A DNA stretch of 64,000 bases from Thermococcus chitonophagus (GTDB taxonomy: Archaea; Methanobacteriota_B; Thermococci; Thermococcales; Thermococcaceae): contig NZ_CP015193.1 in NCBI RefSeq assembly GCF_002214605.1, positions 1,840,978 to 1,904,977 on the forward strand. Direction: 5' to 3'. Under the pieces are notes generated by a model. The model ran no database searches and had not been told where the DNA came from. It was given only the letters and a program-made list of their open reading frames with translations. The position numbers were made by a program, and so were the translations under genes. Below, one piece after another: positions 18,267 to 28,278 of the stretch (position 1 is the stretch's first letter; the number at the start of each line of letters is the position of its first letter).

Positions 18267-19760
18267 TCAGAGGTACCTCTCCCTAACCCACCTAATGAAG
18301 TACTCCGCATCCATCTCTTCCCCGATGGCCTTCTTAAGTAGCTCCTTCGGCGGATAAATTGAGCCCCACCTGTGTATTTTCTCCTTGAGCCAAGTCTTTA
18401 TCGGCTCGAAATCTCCCTCAGCAATTTTTGTCTCAACGTCCAGATCCTTTTTCATATGGTAGTAGAGCTGTGCCGCAAGTATTGTCCCTATGCTGTAAGT
18501 GGGGAAGTAGCCTATGCTACCGTGGGCCCAGTGTATGTCCTGAAGTATTCCCTCCACGTACGTCTTTGGCCTTATCCCGAGCAACCTCTCCATCTCCTCG
18601 TTCCAGAGCTCAGGGAGATCCTTGGCCTTGACCCCCTCGTTGAGCATAATTCTCTCGAGCTTGAACCTCAGGATTATGTGGAAGTTGTAGGTGACGACGT
18701 CAGCTTCAGTCCTTATGAAGTCGGGCCTCACCATGTTGAAGTACAGGTAAACATCCTCAGGGGTGTACTTATCCATGAAGGGCAGGTTCTCCTTGAGTAC
18801 TGGGTAAAGTAGCTCGACAAACTCCCTTGAGCGGCCAATTATGTTCTCCCAGAACCTGCTCTGGCTCTCGTGTATTCCTAAACTAACTCCTCCCGCGATG
18901 GGAGTGAACATGAACCTCTCGTCCTGCTGAAGCTCGTAGAGGGCATGTCCAAACTCGTGAATCGTGCTGAGGACAGTCCTCCTGAAGTCAAAGCCTTCGT
19001 ACCTCGTGGTGATTCTTACATCCTTAATTCCAAACTCTGTGGTGAACGGGTGGGCTGAAACATCTATTCTAGCCCTCACGCCGAGCGGGAAGCCGAACTT
19101 CTTGAGAATCCAGAGGTTAACCTTTTCCATCCACTCCCTCTCGTACTTCTCCTTCTCTAAGGGATGCTCCCTAGGGACTTTACCTTCCTCAAGGATTCTA
19201 TCAAGGAGGGGCTTGAGCTCCTTCTCGAGCTTATCAAACATCCTGATTATATCCCTCGTCCTGAGGCCTTCCTCGTATAAGTCAAGCAGGGCATCATATG
19301 GCTCCTCCTCATAGCCCAGGTAGTCAGCGGCCCTCTTTGCTAAGTCAATTATCTTGTCGAGCCAAGGCTCAAACTTGGAGAAGTCATCCTTGGCCTTGGC
19401 CTCCTCCCAGGCCTTTGTGGCCTGAGCGGTAACTTCGCTTACCTCCCTCAAGAACTCGGGTGGAAATGCCTTAATTATTCTAATTGATCTGTCGAGAACC
19501 CTGACAACTCCCCTCTCGTACTCGTTGAGCTCCTGATCCTTTGCCTTTTCCACCAACTCGAGGAAGTCCGGCCTTAGTAGGAGCTCCTGGGAGAGAACTG
19601 ATAGCTCGCCCTGGGCTACAGATCTCTCCATGATGCCCTCTTTGGGCATGTTTACTTCAAGATCCCAGCCGAGAACGCTCTGCGCATGACCTATAGCCCA
19701 AATTCTTCTGTATCTAGCCAAAATCTCCTTAATTATCTCGTTCTGGAAGATACTTTCCAT
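18267..19760 (-). CDS. M32 family carboxypeptidase (Taq-type)
   Basis: 497 residues, metal-dependent thermostable carboxypeptidase that removes C-terminal amino acids, broad specificity. The zinc site TIHEFGHALYELQ, then GGVSLGIHESQSRFWENIIGRS and DIHWAHGSIGYFPTYSIGT are the M32 signatures. The start ATG 19760 follows GGTGGT; the extra three codons to 19769 are not needed. Close to the well-known Pyrococcus enzyme in length and motifs. Confidence 0.96.
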   Translation of the reverse strand: MESIFQNEIIKEILARYRRIWAIGHAQSVLGWDLEVNMPKEGIMERSVAQGELSVLSQELLLRPDFLELVEKAKDQELNEYERGVVRVLDRSIRIIKAFPPEFLREVSEVTAQATKAWEEAKAKDDFSKFEPWLDKIIDLAKRAADYLGYEEEPYDALLDLYEEGLRTRDIIRMFDKLEKELKPLLDRILEEGKVPREHPLEKEKYEREWMEKVNLWILKKFGFPLGVRARIDVSAHPFTTEFGIKDVRITTRYEGFDFRRTVLSTIHEFGHALYELQQDERFMFTPIAGGVSLGIHESQSRFWENIIGRSREFVELLYPVLKENLPFMDKYTPEDVYLYFNMVRPDFIRTEADVVTYNFHIILRFKLERIMLNEGVKAKDLPELWNEEMERLLGIRPKTYVEGILQDIHWAHGSIGYFPTYSIGTILAAQLYYHMKKDLDVETKIAEGDFEPIKTWLKEKIHRWGSIYPPKELLKKAIGEEMDAEYFIRWVRERYL

Positions 19761-19786
19761 GATTACCACCGCTGAATTCTGAAAAC

Positions 19787-20863
19787 CTAATTTTTATATC
19801 TCTTTCGATGGACATCTGAACGAGAGGTCATTCTCTTAAGTATCGGAAGAGGAAGTATAGCCAAGAGCATGAAACCGACCCCGCAAACTTTCCCCTTGGC
19901 AGTTGATGTTCCCAGAGTGGAATAATTGGAAGACGAATAGGAGCTCACGGGAGAAAATGTTGTCGTAGTGTTCTTCCCAATGGCTGTGCCTGTGGTCGTT
20001 TTCTCAATATAAGGAGAATTGGCTTTACAGATCGTTACGTTAACTATTTTGACCTCACTCGGAAACCAGAAGCCCTTTATAGCATTCGTGATATTGACGT
20101 AGAAGAGAGTAATGTTTCTCGTCCAATTACCTTTCCTCAGCGTGAAATAGACTGGAAATTGAGTCCAGTTGACCACCAAGGGGCGCTGATGGGAGAATAT
20201 CAAGCGGCAGTACTTTGAATTTTCAACAGTGCGGTTTGGAACGATAAAGAAGTCCGCAGAAGGTGGAATCTTCATAGCCGTTTCGTTAGAAATCCGAACC
20301 CAAGTGCCGTTAATGAAAACCTGCTTAGCCTGAAACTGTCTTGGAATTTCAATCTTCCAGTAGTTAATGGTATATTTCATCCCCCTCGGAAACCCAGAGA
20401 GGTAGATATTGGCCCGCTCAATGCAGAAGTTCCTTGTGTCGAGCTTGAAAACATGGTTCAAGTTTACACCCTCCTGAGAGTCCGCGGAGTAAGCGAAAAC
20501 GCTCACGTTAACGTACCAAGAACCGTTCACGTAGTCTACTGCATTGAAGTGAACCCAACTCACGTTCCTCGGCGCGTAGGGTGGAAGGGCCGAGAGCAAT
20601 GCTGGGGTAAAGTTGAGGAGGTAGAGCTGAGAACCATCAAAGAGCAGGAGGTAGTTGTAACTGTCGTAAACCTCGGCCCAGCAATTGTCCATACCACAGG
20701 TTATGCCATAATTGTCAACCTCAGCATTAATTAGGGCAGTTGTTCCGTTTGAAAAGACCGAATACCTTACCTCGTAGAGAAAGCCTCCTTTGTCCACATA
20801 ATATGTTGCAGAGACGGGAACGGCGAGGAAGAGGAGGACGATTAGAATTACTAGCCGGGACAT
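19787..20863 (-). CDS. Secreted protein with Thr/Ser-rich linker and CGP-CTERM-like anchor
   Basis: 358 residues from ATG 20863 (GAGGTGAT upstream). Layout: signal peptide (LVILIVLLFLAVPVSA), an extracellular domain of about 270 residues with many N-x-S/T sites, a Thr/Ser-rich linker (TTTTFSPVSSYSSS), then KVCGVGFMLLAILPLPILKR. That tail resembles the Thermococcales CGP-CTERM surface-sorting signal, but with Cys-Gly-Val in place of Cys-Gly-Pro. Motifs such as YLLLFDGSQLYLLNFTPA and FPVYFTLRKGN recur in the neighbouring truncated gene. Function unknown. Confidence 0.75.
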   Translation of the reverse strand: MSRLVILIVLLFLAVPVSATYYVDKGGFLYEVRYSVFSNGTTALINAEVDNYGITCGMDNCWAEVYDSYNYLLLFDGSQLYLLNFTPALLSALPPYAPRNVSWVHFNAVDYVNGSWYVNVSVFAYSADSQEGVNLNHVFKLDTRNFCIERANIYLSGFPRGMKYTINYWKIEIPRQFQAKQVFINGTWVRISNETAMKIPPSADFFIVPNRTVENSKYCRLIFSHQRPLVVNWTQFPVYFTLRKGNWTRNITLFYVNITNAIKGFWFPSEVKIVNVTICKANSPYIEKTTTGTAIGKNTTTTFSPVSSYSSSNYSTLGTSTAKGKVCGVGFMLLAILPLPILKRMTSRSDVHRKRYKN

Positions 20864-20875
20864 TTTTATCACCTC

Positions 20876-21012
20876 TTCGGTTTTTCAATAGCGCGGGCTG
20901 AACCGAAACTGGCGACGGGAGTAGGTGATGGGCCCGCAAACCAATGAACCCCCTGAAGGGCAGGGTAATGACACCCAAGAGGAACCCCCGCCCCTCAGGG
21001 CGAGGAGGTCAG
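20876..21012. mobile_element. Relic of an IS200/IS605-type element end (hairpin-rich)
   Basis: This G/C-rich non-coding block contains several small hairpins: CCCCGCCCCTCAGGGCGAGG near 20986-21005, CCCCCTGAAGGGCAGGG near 20950, and GCGGGCC/GGCCCGC-type arms near 20895-20940. The outer border CTGACCTCCTC (minus strand) is repeated at 45860 on the plus strand. Such hairpin ends are typical of IS200/IS605 elements in Thermococcales; no transposase frame remains. It abuts the truncated 3' end of the next gene. Confidence 0.45.
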
Positions 21013-21702
21013 ACTCCTGACCAGATTTTCCTTTTTATTTTCCTTTTTCAGGAGGAAGTAAACAGGAAAGACACTTGAGTTAACGATCTCAGTCGGGCCG
21101 GGAGACCATCTCAATGCTTCCTTGCTCATCGTTACCCAGGTGTCACTGACATTGGCTTGGCCCCATTTTTCAGAACTCTTCGATTGAAGTACTATTTTCC
21201 AGCCATCAATACTGTCTTTGAGTTCTCCTGTAGGGAGTTGGGGCCAGCTTATGTTCACAGGTTCGATACAGAATTTGCCCGGATTGAAGCGGTAAACGCC
21301 AGTAATCTCTGCCAGTGGAGGATAAAACGTGATGTTGATATACCAGCTTCCGTTTATGAAGCGCGCATCATGGAGCTGTAAGTCCAGAAGTGAGTAATAG
21401 TTGGGGTAGAGCGCTATGACCGCTGGTGTGAAGTTGAGAAGGTAAAGCTGGGAGCCGTCAAAGTAGAGGAGGAAACTACTGCCACCAAGAACTTCTCCAG
21501 TCGTGGCATTGTGGCAGTCTATTCCCGAGAGGGGCGGACAGTATGGCACGTACGTTAAAATATCAAGAGGGATAAGAGCGTCACTCCCGTTGGACATTAC
21601 GGCGTACCTAGTCTCAAGAATTTCTCCCTGAGCGGAGGCTAGTGATGAGAGCATGAGAAGTGCAAGTATGAGAGGAAAAAGATAACCCACCAGTTTGGAC
21701 AT
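20995..21702 (-). pseudogene. 3'-truncated paralogue of the upstream secreted protein
   Basis: 235 residues with signal peptide (LILALLMLSSLASA) and the same blocks as the 19787 gene: RYAVMSNGSDALIP, FLLYFDGSQLYLLNFTPA, FINGSWYINITFY, KFCIEPVNIS and FPVYFLLKKEN. Similarity stops where the hairpin relic begins; the last residues (SLTSSP) are encoded by the relic, and the Thr/Ser linker and membrane anchor are missing. It may still be secreted as a soluble protein. GGGGTGAT precedes ATG 21702. Confidence 0.65.
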
Positions 21703-21999
21703 TTTTAATCACCCCTTTAGATGTTTCCCAAAACAATAAACTCGCCCTCTTCTGTACTCGGGCTTCAACTTTTGTATCATGATGTTACACGGTCCAAAAA
21801 TATATGGTGCGAACTTTGTCAATAGATACTGCCATCACAGGTTACTGTTGAGATATTATAAAAGTTTATTGTATTAAAATTGCAATATTATGTTTAAATG
21901 TGCAGGGTAAAATCGATTACTCAATATCTAGTTCTTCTCATATATTGAGCAACTGTAAGGTCGTGAATCCAACAAGAGCAGGAGATAGCTAAAAATAGT
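21703..21999. other. A/T-rich intergenic region
   Basis: About 300 bp between the two minus-strand secreted-protein genes. It must hold the promoter and ribosome-binding site (GGGGTGAT) of the gene starting at 21702. I see no coding frame, repeat or RNA gene in the rest; A/T content is clearly higher than in the surrounding genes, as in decayed or acquired DNA. Confidence 0.4.
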
Positions 22000-22902
22000 T
22001 TAGGCCCTCTTCTTTAACACAGCAACAAGCACTATAAGCAGGATAAGGAACGCTCCAACCACCCAAGAATTCCAACCCCTACAACTGGAAAATTCCACAG
22101 TTCTATCCACAACGATATCTGGCATTAATTCTGAGTTTCGGTACGTTATCCTGTAAAGCGGGAAAGCTTTCAATTCTTTTCCGTCATAGAAAAATATCGA
22201 CACGGGAGGCAGTTCATCGATCCTCGCTATCTTCACCCTAGATAAGTTTTCAATATCAGGGAGCACGACATAAGGGTAGCCCCAGTCCTTACTGCCCATG
22301 TAGGAAGCTGGATATATCAAAATGCCATTCTTAAGAAATACGGCCCTAAGATCCTCAACGCCGAGAATTGTGTAGTTGAGGAGTTTGTATAAAGGAATTG
22401 CATACATCCTTGAGCCGTTAGAAAATACTACGTTGCCGTCCCTAATCTCCCCAGGAACCCCTTGGATTGGCTTAAAAACTTTAGAACGATTTCCCAAGGG
22501 AAGTACACACTTCTTATTAATGTCCAATAGGTAGTAGTTAGCGTTATGCCCAATTTTAGGAGGATTCTCGCCATAGAGGTAGACGAGCTCTGAACCGTTA
22601 AAGCTTATTAGGGAATCGGTATTTGAAAGCTGTGGTAGGTAGAGGATAGAATTTCCGTCAAAGTAAAAGGTGTAGTAAGTGAAGTTAATTGGGTCTAGAG
22701 AACAATTTGAGATGTTTCTCTTGAGGCCGGGGCACTGTCCATATGCCCCTATAGCCCAAGCAACCACGATAAATGCACTGCTGTTATCCGCGGGATAAAC
22801 ATTTATTGATGTTATAAAGCCATCTCCCATGCTAGCCAAGGAAAAAGCTGGATAGATAATCAAAAGAATACAAGAAAAGCAGAGTATGAGTTTATTAAAC
22901 AT
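22000..22902 (-). CDS. Secreted, C-terminally anchored protein of unknown function
   Basis: 300 residues from ATG 22902 (GGTGAG upstream, overlapping the stop of the preceding gene). Signal peptide KLILCFSCILLIIYPAFSLA, an extracellular beta-rich region with many N-glycosylation sequons, and a terminal helix WVVGAFLILLIVLVAVLKKR just after SSCRGWNS. The FYFDGNSILYLPQLSN block recalls LLLFDGSQLYLLNFTP of the neighbouring paralogues, so it may be a distant member of the same set. The overlap implies coupling to the DUF4855-like gene. Confidence 0.65.
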   Translation of the reverse strand: MFNKLILCFSCILLIIYPAFSLASMGDGFITSINVYPADNSSAFIVVAWAIGAYGQCPGLKRNISNCSLDPINFTYYTFYFDGNSILYLPQLSNTDSLISFNGSELVYLYGENPPKIGHNANYYLLDINKKCVLPLGNRSKVFKPIQGVPGEIRDGNVVFSNGSRMYAIPLYKLLNYTILGVEDLRAVFLKNGILIYPASYMGSKDWGYPYVVLPDIENLSRVKIARIDELPPVSIFFYDGKELKAFPLYRITYRNSELMPDIVVDRTVEFSSCRGWNSWVVGAFLILLIVLVAVLKKRA

Positions 22903-23844
22903 ATGGCTCACCAAACTTAACGTTACAATAATTTTGCAGTTTATCAATGACTTCAAGGGCAACGCTGAAGTAGTAGGCTCTATGCTGGAATTTTCTTCCA
23001 ATAACATCCTTTTGGACACTTACATAATCTCCTGCGTACTTAGTTGCCAGTGTTGGATCTGATACTCTACAGTTTTCCCAGCAAACTCCTATATTACATC
23101 TCATATTTTCAGGGCAATCCTGGTCACTATTACAGTCTATTCCCAAAACTGTCCTATCAGCCTCCATTTCGATATATAGGTCATTTTCATATAACCATTT
23201 GGGAATAGTTTTAAACTGATCATGGGAGTATGGAACTTGATAATAATTTGGTTGTGGGAAGATATAATCAAAGTACTCTTTTATACTATCCTCATTTTCT
23301 CCCAAACTTGAATTATTATCCAAATAATCAACACTACGTCCCCTAAGTGCTGGTATCCAGATAAATTCAAGGCCATGGTCTTTAATATACTCTGACATTT
23401 CTTTAATTAACTCAGCGCTAACTTTCTTTCCTTTATCATATCCATAAGTTGTCTGGATTACACTTTCAAGACTCCAATAAAAGCCCACAAAATTTTGAAG
23501 ATGGAGAGTATCTAAAAAGCCATCAATCCATTTTTGCCAATAAGAATTTTGAAATCTACCTTCTGAGTCATCTCTTGGAATTTTGCTATGATACCTATAA
23601 AAGGGTATAGGAGCATAAAATTTACTGTCACCAATTTCTTTTTTAAGAATTTTGCAAGTTGCCGGCCATCCTCGTATCCATCCTTTGTAAAGTTACATTG
23701 TTTTCCTTCCCCATCTAGGGCAATAAGACAGTCAAAGCCCCTTTCCTTAAAATCTTCTGTGATTGCTTTTTTATCTCCAAGTTTCATTCTTGATTCATAC
23801 GTTGTTCCGTTCCATCTAAACCACCATAAACTAAAAGTTGTCAT
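22895..23844 (-). pseudogene. Gene split by a -1 frameshift at A AAA AAG (DUF4855-like)
   Basis: Two frames, 23512-23844 and 22895 to about 23640, join into one protein of about 316 residues if the ribosome slips back one base on A-AAA-AAG near 23640. Joined text: WWFRWNGTTYESRM..., then KEIGDSKFYAPIPFYRYHSK, DTLHLQNFVGFYWSLESV, YFDYIFPQPNYYQVPYSHDQF and a Cys-rich segment (CNSDQDCPENMRCNIGVCWENC). The GFYW and PQPNYY blocks recall DUF4855 (tentative). No signal peptide is seen. Loss of one A from an A7 run, a sequencing error, or programmed frameshifting would all explain it. Confidence 0.6.
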
Positions 23845-23859
23845 TTTCTATTCACCTAT

Positions 23860-23906
23860 AATTATTACCTGATAATTAATTATTACATGATAATTGAGCA
23901 TATAAA
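23860..23906. promoter_or_regulatory. Tandem 18-bp palindromes and TATA box of the split-gene operon
   Basis: AATTATTACCTGATAATT (23860-23877) and AATTATTACATGATAATT (23878-23895) are adjacent and differ at one base; each has AATTAT/ATAATT arms. On the minus strand they follow a CATTTATA box (about 23901-23908) and precede ATG 23844, so they cover the expected transcription start. Likely an operator for the 22000-23844 genes; the regulator is unknown. Confidence 0.6.
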
Positions 23907-23980
23907 TGTTTTTCCATCTTATTTCAAACATAGATATTAAATTAGGGATAATAGAAAGTAGGATATTATATCCTACAGTC

Positions 23981-24169
23981 CTATCTCGCCCGCACCTCGA
24001 TTTTCCTGCCAAGAACCAGCTCGACAGCCTTAACTGCTGCTCCACCTGTCCCAACTGCAATCCTAACTTGATCCCTGGGGACGTAAACTATTATCTTCTC
24101 TCCATCGAACTCTAAGTCGATTATATCAACCCTTAGCATCTCCCTTAACCTTTTGTACATCTCCTCCAT
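23981..24169 (-). CDS. Small KH-domain-like protein
   Basis: 62 residues from ATG 24169 (AGGTGGT upstream). IIVYVPRDQVRIAVGTGGAAVKAVELVLGRKIEVR is a KH-type core in which VGTGGAAVK replaces the usual GxxG loop, close to the KH part of NusA-like archaeal proteins. It probably binds RNA. It follows the NMNAT gene by 9 bp and belongs to that operon. Confidence 0.7.
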   Translation of the reverse strand: MEEMYKRLREMLRVDIIDLEFDGEKIIVYVPRDQVRIAVGTGGAAVKAVELVLGRKIEVRAR

Positions 24170-24178
24170 TCCAACCAC

Positions 24179-24736
24179 CTAATACTCTGGGATCCTTATT
24201 GGGGCCTGAAGCTCCTTCTCCGAGGACTCCAAGTTGGTTGCAAGCATTCTAATCCTCTCAACACCCTTGATCTCCTTTATGTATTCGGCCACGCTCTTGG
24301 GGACTAGATCCTCCCAGGGCTCTCCCTCAATCATCCTCCTCCTGATTTCGGTTGCTGAGAGTATGTCCTTTCTAAACATTGGCTGCACTATAACCTTGTA
24401 TCCCCTCTCCCTGAAGAGCTCGGCAACTAGTGAATTTCCCGTGAAAACAACCTCAAACTTTGGAACCATCGCTTCAACATACGGAACCCATATGGAGTTG
24501 AAATTTATATCAGGTAGGGGTACGAGGTAGTACCTCTTCTTGAAGCCGGCCTCATCTAGGGCCCTGATCAACATCTCCATCCTCTCTCCCGTCGTAAAGG
24601 GATTTTTGATGGTGTGGCTTGCTTGAGCACTCCCGATTCCAATTATCACTTCATCCACTTGAGAGAAAACGAATTCCAGAGCCTTTATGTGGCCATTGTG
24701 GACGGGTTGAAATCTACCAACGAATAAACCCCTCAT
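24179..24736 (-). CDS. Nicotinamide-nucleotide adenylyltransferase
   Basis: 185 residues from ATG 24736 (GGAGGTGAGAAA upstream). It forms NAD from NMN and ATP. MRGLFVGRFQPVHNGHIKAL has the HxGH-type nucleotidyltransferase motif (HNGH), followed by IIGIGSAQASHTIKNPFTTGERMEM and, near the C terminus, ILSATEIRRRMIEGEPW (ISTATxIR-type motif). Standard archaeal length. It overlaps no gene but sits 4 bp after the SAM hydrolase. Confidence 0.95.
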   Translation of the reverse strand: MRGLFVGRFQPVHNGHIKALEFVFSQVDEVIIGIGSAQASHTIKNPFTTGERMEMLIRALDEAGFKKRYYLVPLPDINFNSIWVPYVEAMVPKFEVVFTGNSLVAELFRERGYKVIVQPMFRKDILSATEIRRRMIEGEPWEDLVPKSVAEYIKEIKGVERIRMLATNLESSEKELQAPIRIPEY

Positions 24737-24740
24737 TTTC

Positions 24741-25541
<801 letters not shown>

Positions 25542-25587
25542 TCACAAACTTTATTAAATGTCACTCCAAAAATCATGTGGTGAAGTT

Positions 25588-27180
25588 ATGAAATATTTAA
25601 AGCTTATTGTGGTAATCCTGATATCACTCTCATTTGGATGCCTCATAAAGCCTCCCGCCGAGGTTAAGTTTGAGCTAGATACAAATGTTATAGAGCCAGG
25701 GGGCATTTTCCATATCATAGTCACGATAAATAATACGGGAAAAGTCGGAATAGTGGGGGCAGACTTGCAGATTGAAGGGGATGATTTTGTAATAGTTCAG
25801 TCCCCAAAGTTCCCTTCACCCCTGAAGGTAGGGGAGTCAACTACACTCATATGGACCCTCAGAGGTCCTATGATCCCAGGAACGTACACCTTAAGAGCCT
25901 ACTTGGATATAATAGATGAGCTTCACAGAACCTGGAAGGGCAACATATACGAAGTCACGATAAAGGTTGTCAAAGGAGGAGAAAACTCCGAAATTAACAT
26001 CAGCTTACCTGGTCAAAATGTAACATACGGTGGCAAGGTAGTTGAGATGCCTCTGATTATTAAGAACAACCTTGAAGCCGAAGTTAGGATCACAGATATT
26101 GAGGTAAATTCCGGAGATTTAAAGGTTTTAAAGTTGCCAAAAACGCCAATTATTGTTCCTCCTTCCTCAACTGTTAAAGGGGTCATATCCTTAGAAACAC
26201 CTCCAAAATTTGAGAAAACAAAGATATTCATAATATTAGAGTACAGCTCCAAGTATGGACGTGGGAAGAAAGTGCTGGAGAAAGATGTAACCGTACTTTG
26301 GCAACCATGGATGCTTTCAGAAGAAGAAATAATAGTTGCTTACGGAAACATCAGTAAGTGGATATTCATGAACTCCGTTGTCGATGAGTATTGGGAAAGG
26401 TTCTACGGATCAAACTCAACAATTAACAGGAGAGAGCTGAGAAACGATGTAGTGCCTTTAATAAATGGATCTAAATCTGACATAGAAGCCGCTAAAGCAA
26501 TATTTAACTACATCGTTACTCACTTCACGTTTGAAGAGAGGGGCATAACAACCCTCAATCCTCAAATTATTCGGAGTTCAGCCACTATATCCCCCATCGA
26601 AGCAGACATCCTGGCGGTTGCCTACTTCAGATCAATAAACATCCCAGCTAGGCTTCTTGCAGTGTACAATGGTGTTGATTGTACCAAATACCCCTTCGTC
26701 GAGGTGTACCTCTCCGGAAGGTGGTATGTCATAGATTTCAAGCACCTATTCTTTGGCACTAGAGAGGATTACATTTCAAGTAGATGGTATCCTGCAGTGT
26801 ATCAGGAAATTGGCATATTTGGAAATGAACTTGTTGCCCTGAAGCCTGATGGAAAAGAGCACAGCCACGAAGACTTAACAAGTGTGTATGTCTCGAACAC
26901 AGAAAAAACCCTTATGGTCGCCCTTTACAATAAAGTCGACCCTGAGACGTATAAAAAAATAAAGAACGTGCTAGCTCTACTAGATTCAAAGAACGAAAAG
27001 ATATTTGCACTCTTTCTATTTAACTCCGGGGATCCAAGAGAAGTTGAAGATTTACTAAGTAAGGTAAATGCTCAGAAACTTAGCGGAACAATAAAGGCAT
27101 TTTATGAGTTCTACTACGACATAAAATGGGAGGAAGACTTTAGAGTCTACTGGGAGAAGCTACTTATGACGTATAGGTGA
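25588..27180 (+). CDS. Lipoprotein with Ig-like domains and inactive transglutaminase-like domain
   Basis: 530 residues from ATG 25588 (GGTGA upstream). The N terminus [15 protein letters not shown] has a lipobox cysteine, so it is probably lipid-anchored outside. Two beta domains resembling CARDB/Ig folds follow (about 25-240; [20 protein letters not shown]). The C-terminal half has a transglutaminase-like core ([23 protein letters not shown]...[14 protein letters not shown]), but the catalytic Cys position holds Pro/Ile and the His position Tyr, so it is likely non-catalytic. Role unknown. Confidence 0.8.
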   Translation: MKYLKLIVVILISLSFGCLIKPPAEVKFELDTNVIEPGGIFHIIVTINNTGKVGIVGADLQIEGDDFVIVQSPKFPSPLKVGESTTLIWTLRGPMIPGTYTLRAYLDIIDELHRTWKGNIYEVTIKVVKGGENSEINISLPGQNVTYGGKVVEMPLIIKNNLEAEVRITDIEVNSGDLKVLKLPKTPIIVPPSSTVKGVISLETPPKFEKTKIFIILEYSSKYGRGKKVLEKDVTVLWQPWMLSEEEIIVAYGNISKWIFMNSVVDEYWERFYGSNSTINRRELRNDVVPLINGSKSDIEAAKAIFNYIVTHFTFEERGITTLNPQIIRSSATISPIEADILAVAYFRSINIPARLLAVYNGVDCTKYPFVEVYLSGRWYVIDFKHLFFGTREDYISSRWYPAVYQEIGIFGNELVALKPDGKEHSHEDLTSVYVSNTEKTLMVALYNKVDPETYKKIKNVLALLDSKNEKIFALFLFNSGDPREVEDLLSKVNAQKLSGTIKAFYEFYYDIKWEEDFRVYWEKLLMTYR

Positions 27181-27185
27181 TACCC

Positions 27186-27782
27186 ATGATAGTCGTGCTG
27201 AGGCTCGGCCACAGACCTGAAAGAGACAAGAGGATAACTACCCACGTCGCGTTAACGGCCAGGGCCTTCGGAGCTGATGGAGTAGTTATAATAAGTGAAG
27301 AAGAGGACGAGAAGGTAAAGGAAAGCGTGGAGGATGTAGTCAGAAGATGGGGGGGTCCGTTTTTCATTGAATTTGACAGAAGCTGGAAAAAGAGGATTAA
27401 GGAGTTCAAAGGGGTTAAAGTTCACCTGACAATGTACGGGTTGCATATAGATGACGTCATTGAGGAGCTTAAAGACAAGCTAAGGGAAGGGCAAGACTTT
27501 ATGGTCATAGTAGGAGCAGAGAAAGTCCCCAGGGAAGTTTACGAGCTGGCAGACTACAACGTAGCCATAGGAAATCAGCCCCACAGTGAAGTTGCAGCTT
27601 TAGCTGTCTTCCTCGATAGGCTTCTAGAGGGTCAGGGACTCAGAAAGGAATTTAAAAACGCAAAGCTGAAGATAATTCCACAGGCGAGGGGCAAGAAGGT
27701 CGTGGAGGTTAAGGGGAATGCTGAGCAGACTAAGACCGATGGCGAAGAAGTACCTAGAGGGGATAGCAAGCCCCCTGGCTAA
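27186..27782 (+). CDS. tRNA (cytidine(56)-2'-O)-methyltransferase aTrm56
   Basis: 198 residues from ATG 27186 (AGGTGAT upstream). It methylates the ribose of C56 in the T-loop of archaeal tRNAs and has a SPOUT fold. [84 protein letters not shown] are the family motifs. The last 65 bp overlap the phosphatidyltransferase gene. Confidence 0.95.
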   Translation: MIVVLRLGHRPERDKRITTHVALTARAFGADGVVIISEEEDEKVKESVEDVVRRWGGPFFIEFDRSWKKRIKEFKGVKVHLTMYGLHIDDVIEELKDKLREGQDFMVIVGAEKVPREVYELADYNVAIGNQPHSEVAALAVFLDRLLEGQGLRKEFKNAKLKIIPQARGKKVVEVKGNAEQTKTDGEEVPRGDSKPPG

Positions 27783-28278
27783 GGCTGGGATAACACCAAA
27801 CCAGCTAACGGTTATTGGACTTTTAATAACCCTGCTTTCTGCTTATGAATTCTATCTCGGCAATCAAATTCTCGCAGGCTTAATATTGATCTTTGGATCA
27901 TTTGTTGATGCCCTCGACGGTTCCCTAGCAAGACTCACAGGTAAGGTTACAAAGTTCGGAGGTTTCCTAGACTCAACTCTCGACAGGATAAGCGATGCGG
28001 CAGTTTTATTTGGAATAGCCCTTGGGGGATTAGTTGACTGGAGAGTAGCTTTTCTAGCTCTTATTGGATCGTACATGGTTAGCTATACTAGATGCAGAGC
28101 AGAACTTGCCGGCTCTGGAACACTAGCCGTGGGAATAGCCGAGAGGGGAGAGCGATTAATAATACTAATGGTGACGGCCCTAATAAATAGGGTTTGGATT
28201 GGGGTGTACATGGTTGCAGTACTCGCATGGATAACGTTTATACAGAGGGTGATTGAAGCAAAGAAAAGGCTGGAATGA
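27718..28278 (+). CDS. CDP-alcohol phosphatidyltransferase (archaetidyl transferase)
   Basis: 186 residues, about six TM segments. The catalytic motif D-x2-DG-x2-AR-x8-G-x3-D-x3-D is present as [19 protein letters not shown] followed by [11 protein letters not shown]. It transfers an archaetidyl group from CDP-archaeol to an alcohol; archaetidylinositol phosphate synthase is likely, but the acceptor is not fixed by sequence. ATG 27718 lies inside trm56 after GGAGG. The stop codon overlaps the C box of an sRNA candidate. Confidence 0.9.
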   Translation: MLSRLRPMAKKYLEGIASPLAKAGITPNQLTVIGLLITLLSAYEFYLGNQILAGLILIFGSFVDALDGSLARLTGKVTKFGGFLDSTLDRISDAAVLFGIALGGLVDWRVAFLALIGSYMVSYTRCRAELAGSGTLAVGIAERGERLIILMVTALINRVWIGVYMVAVLAWITFIQRVIEAKKRLE

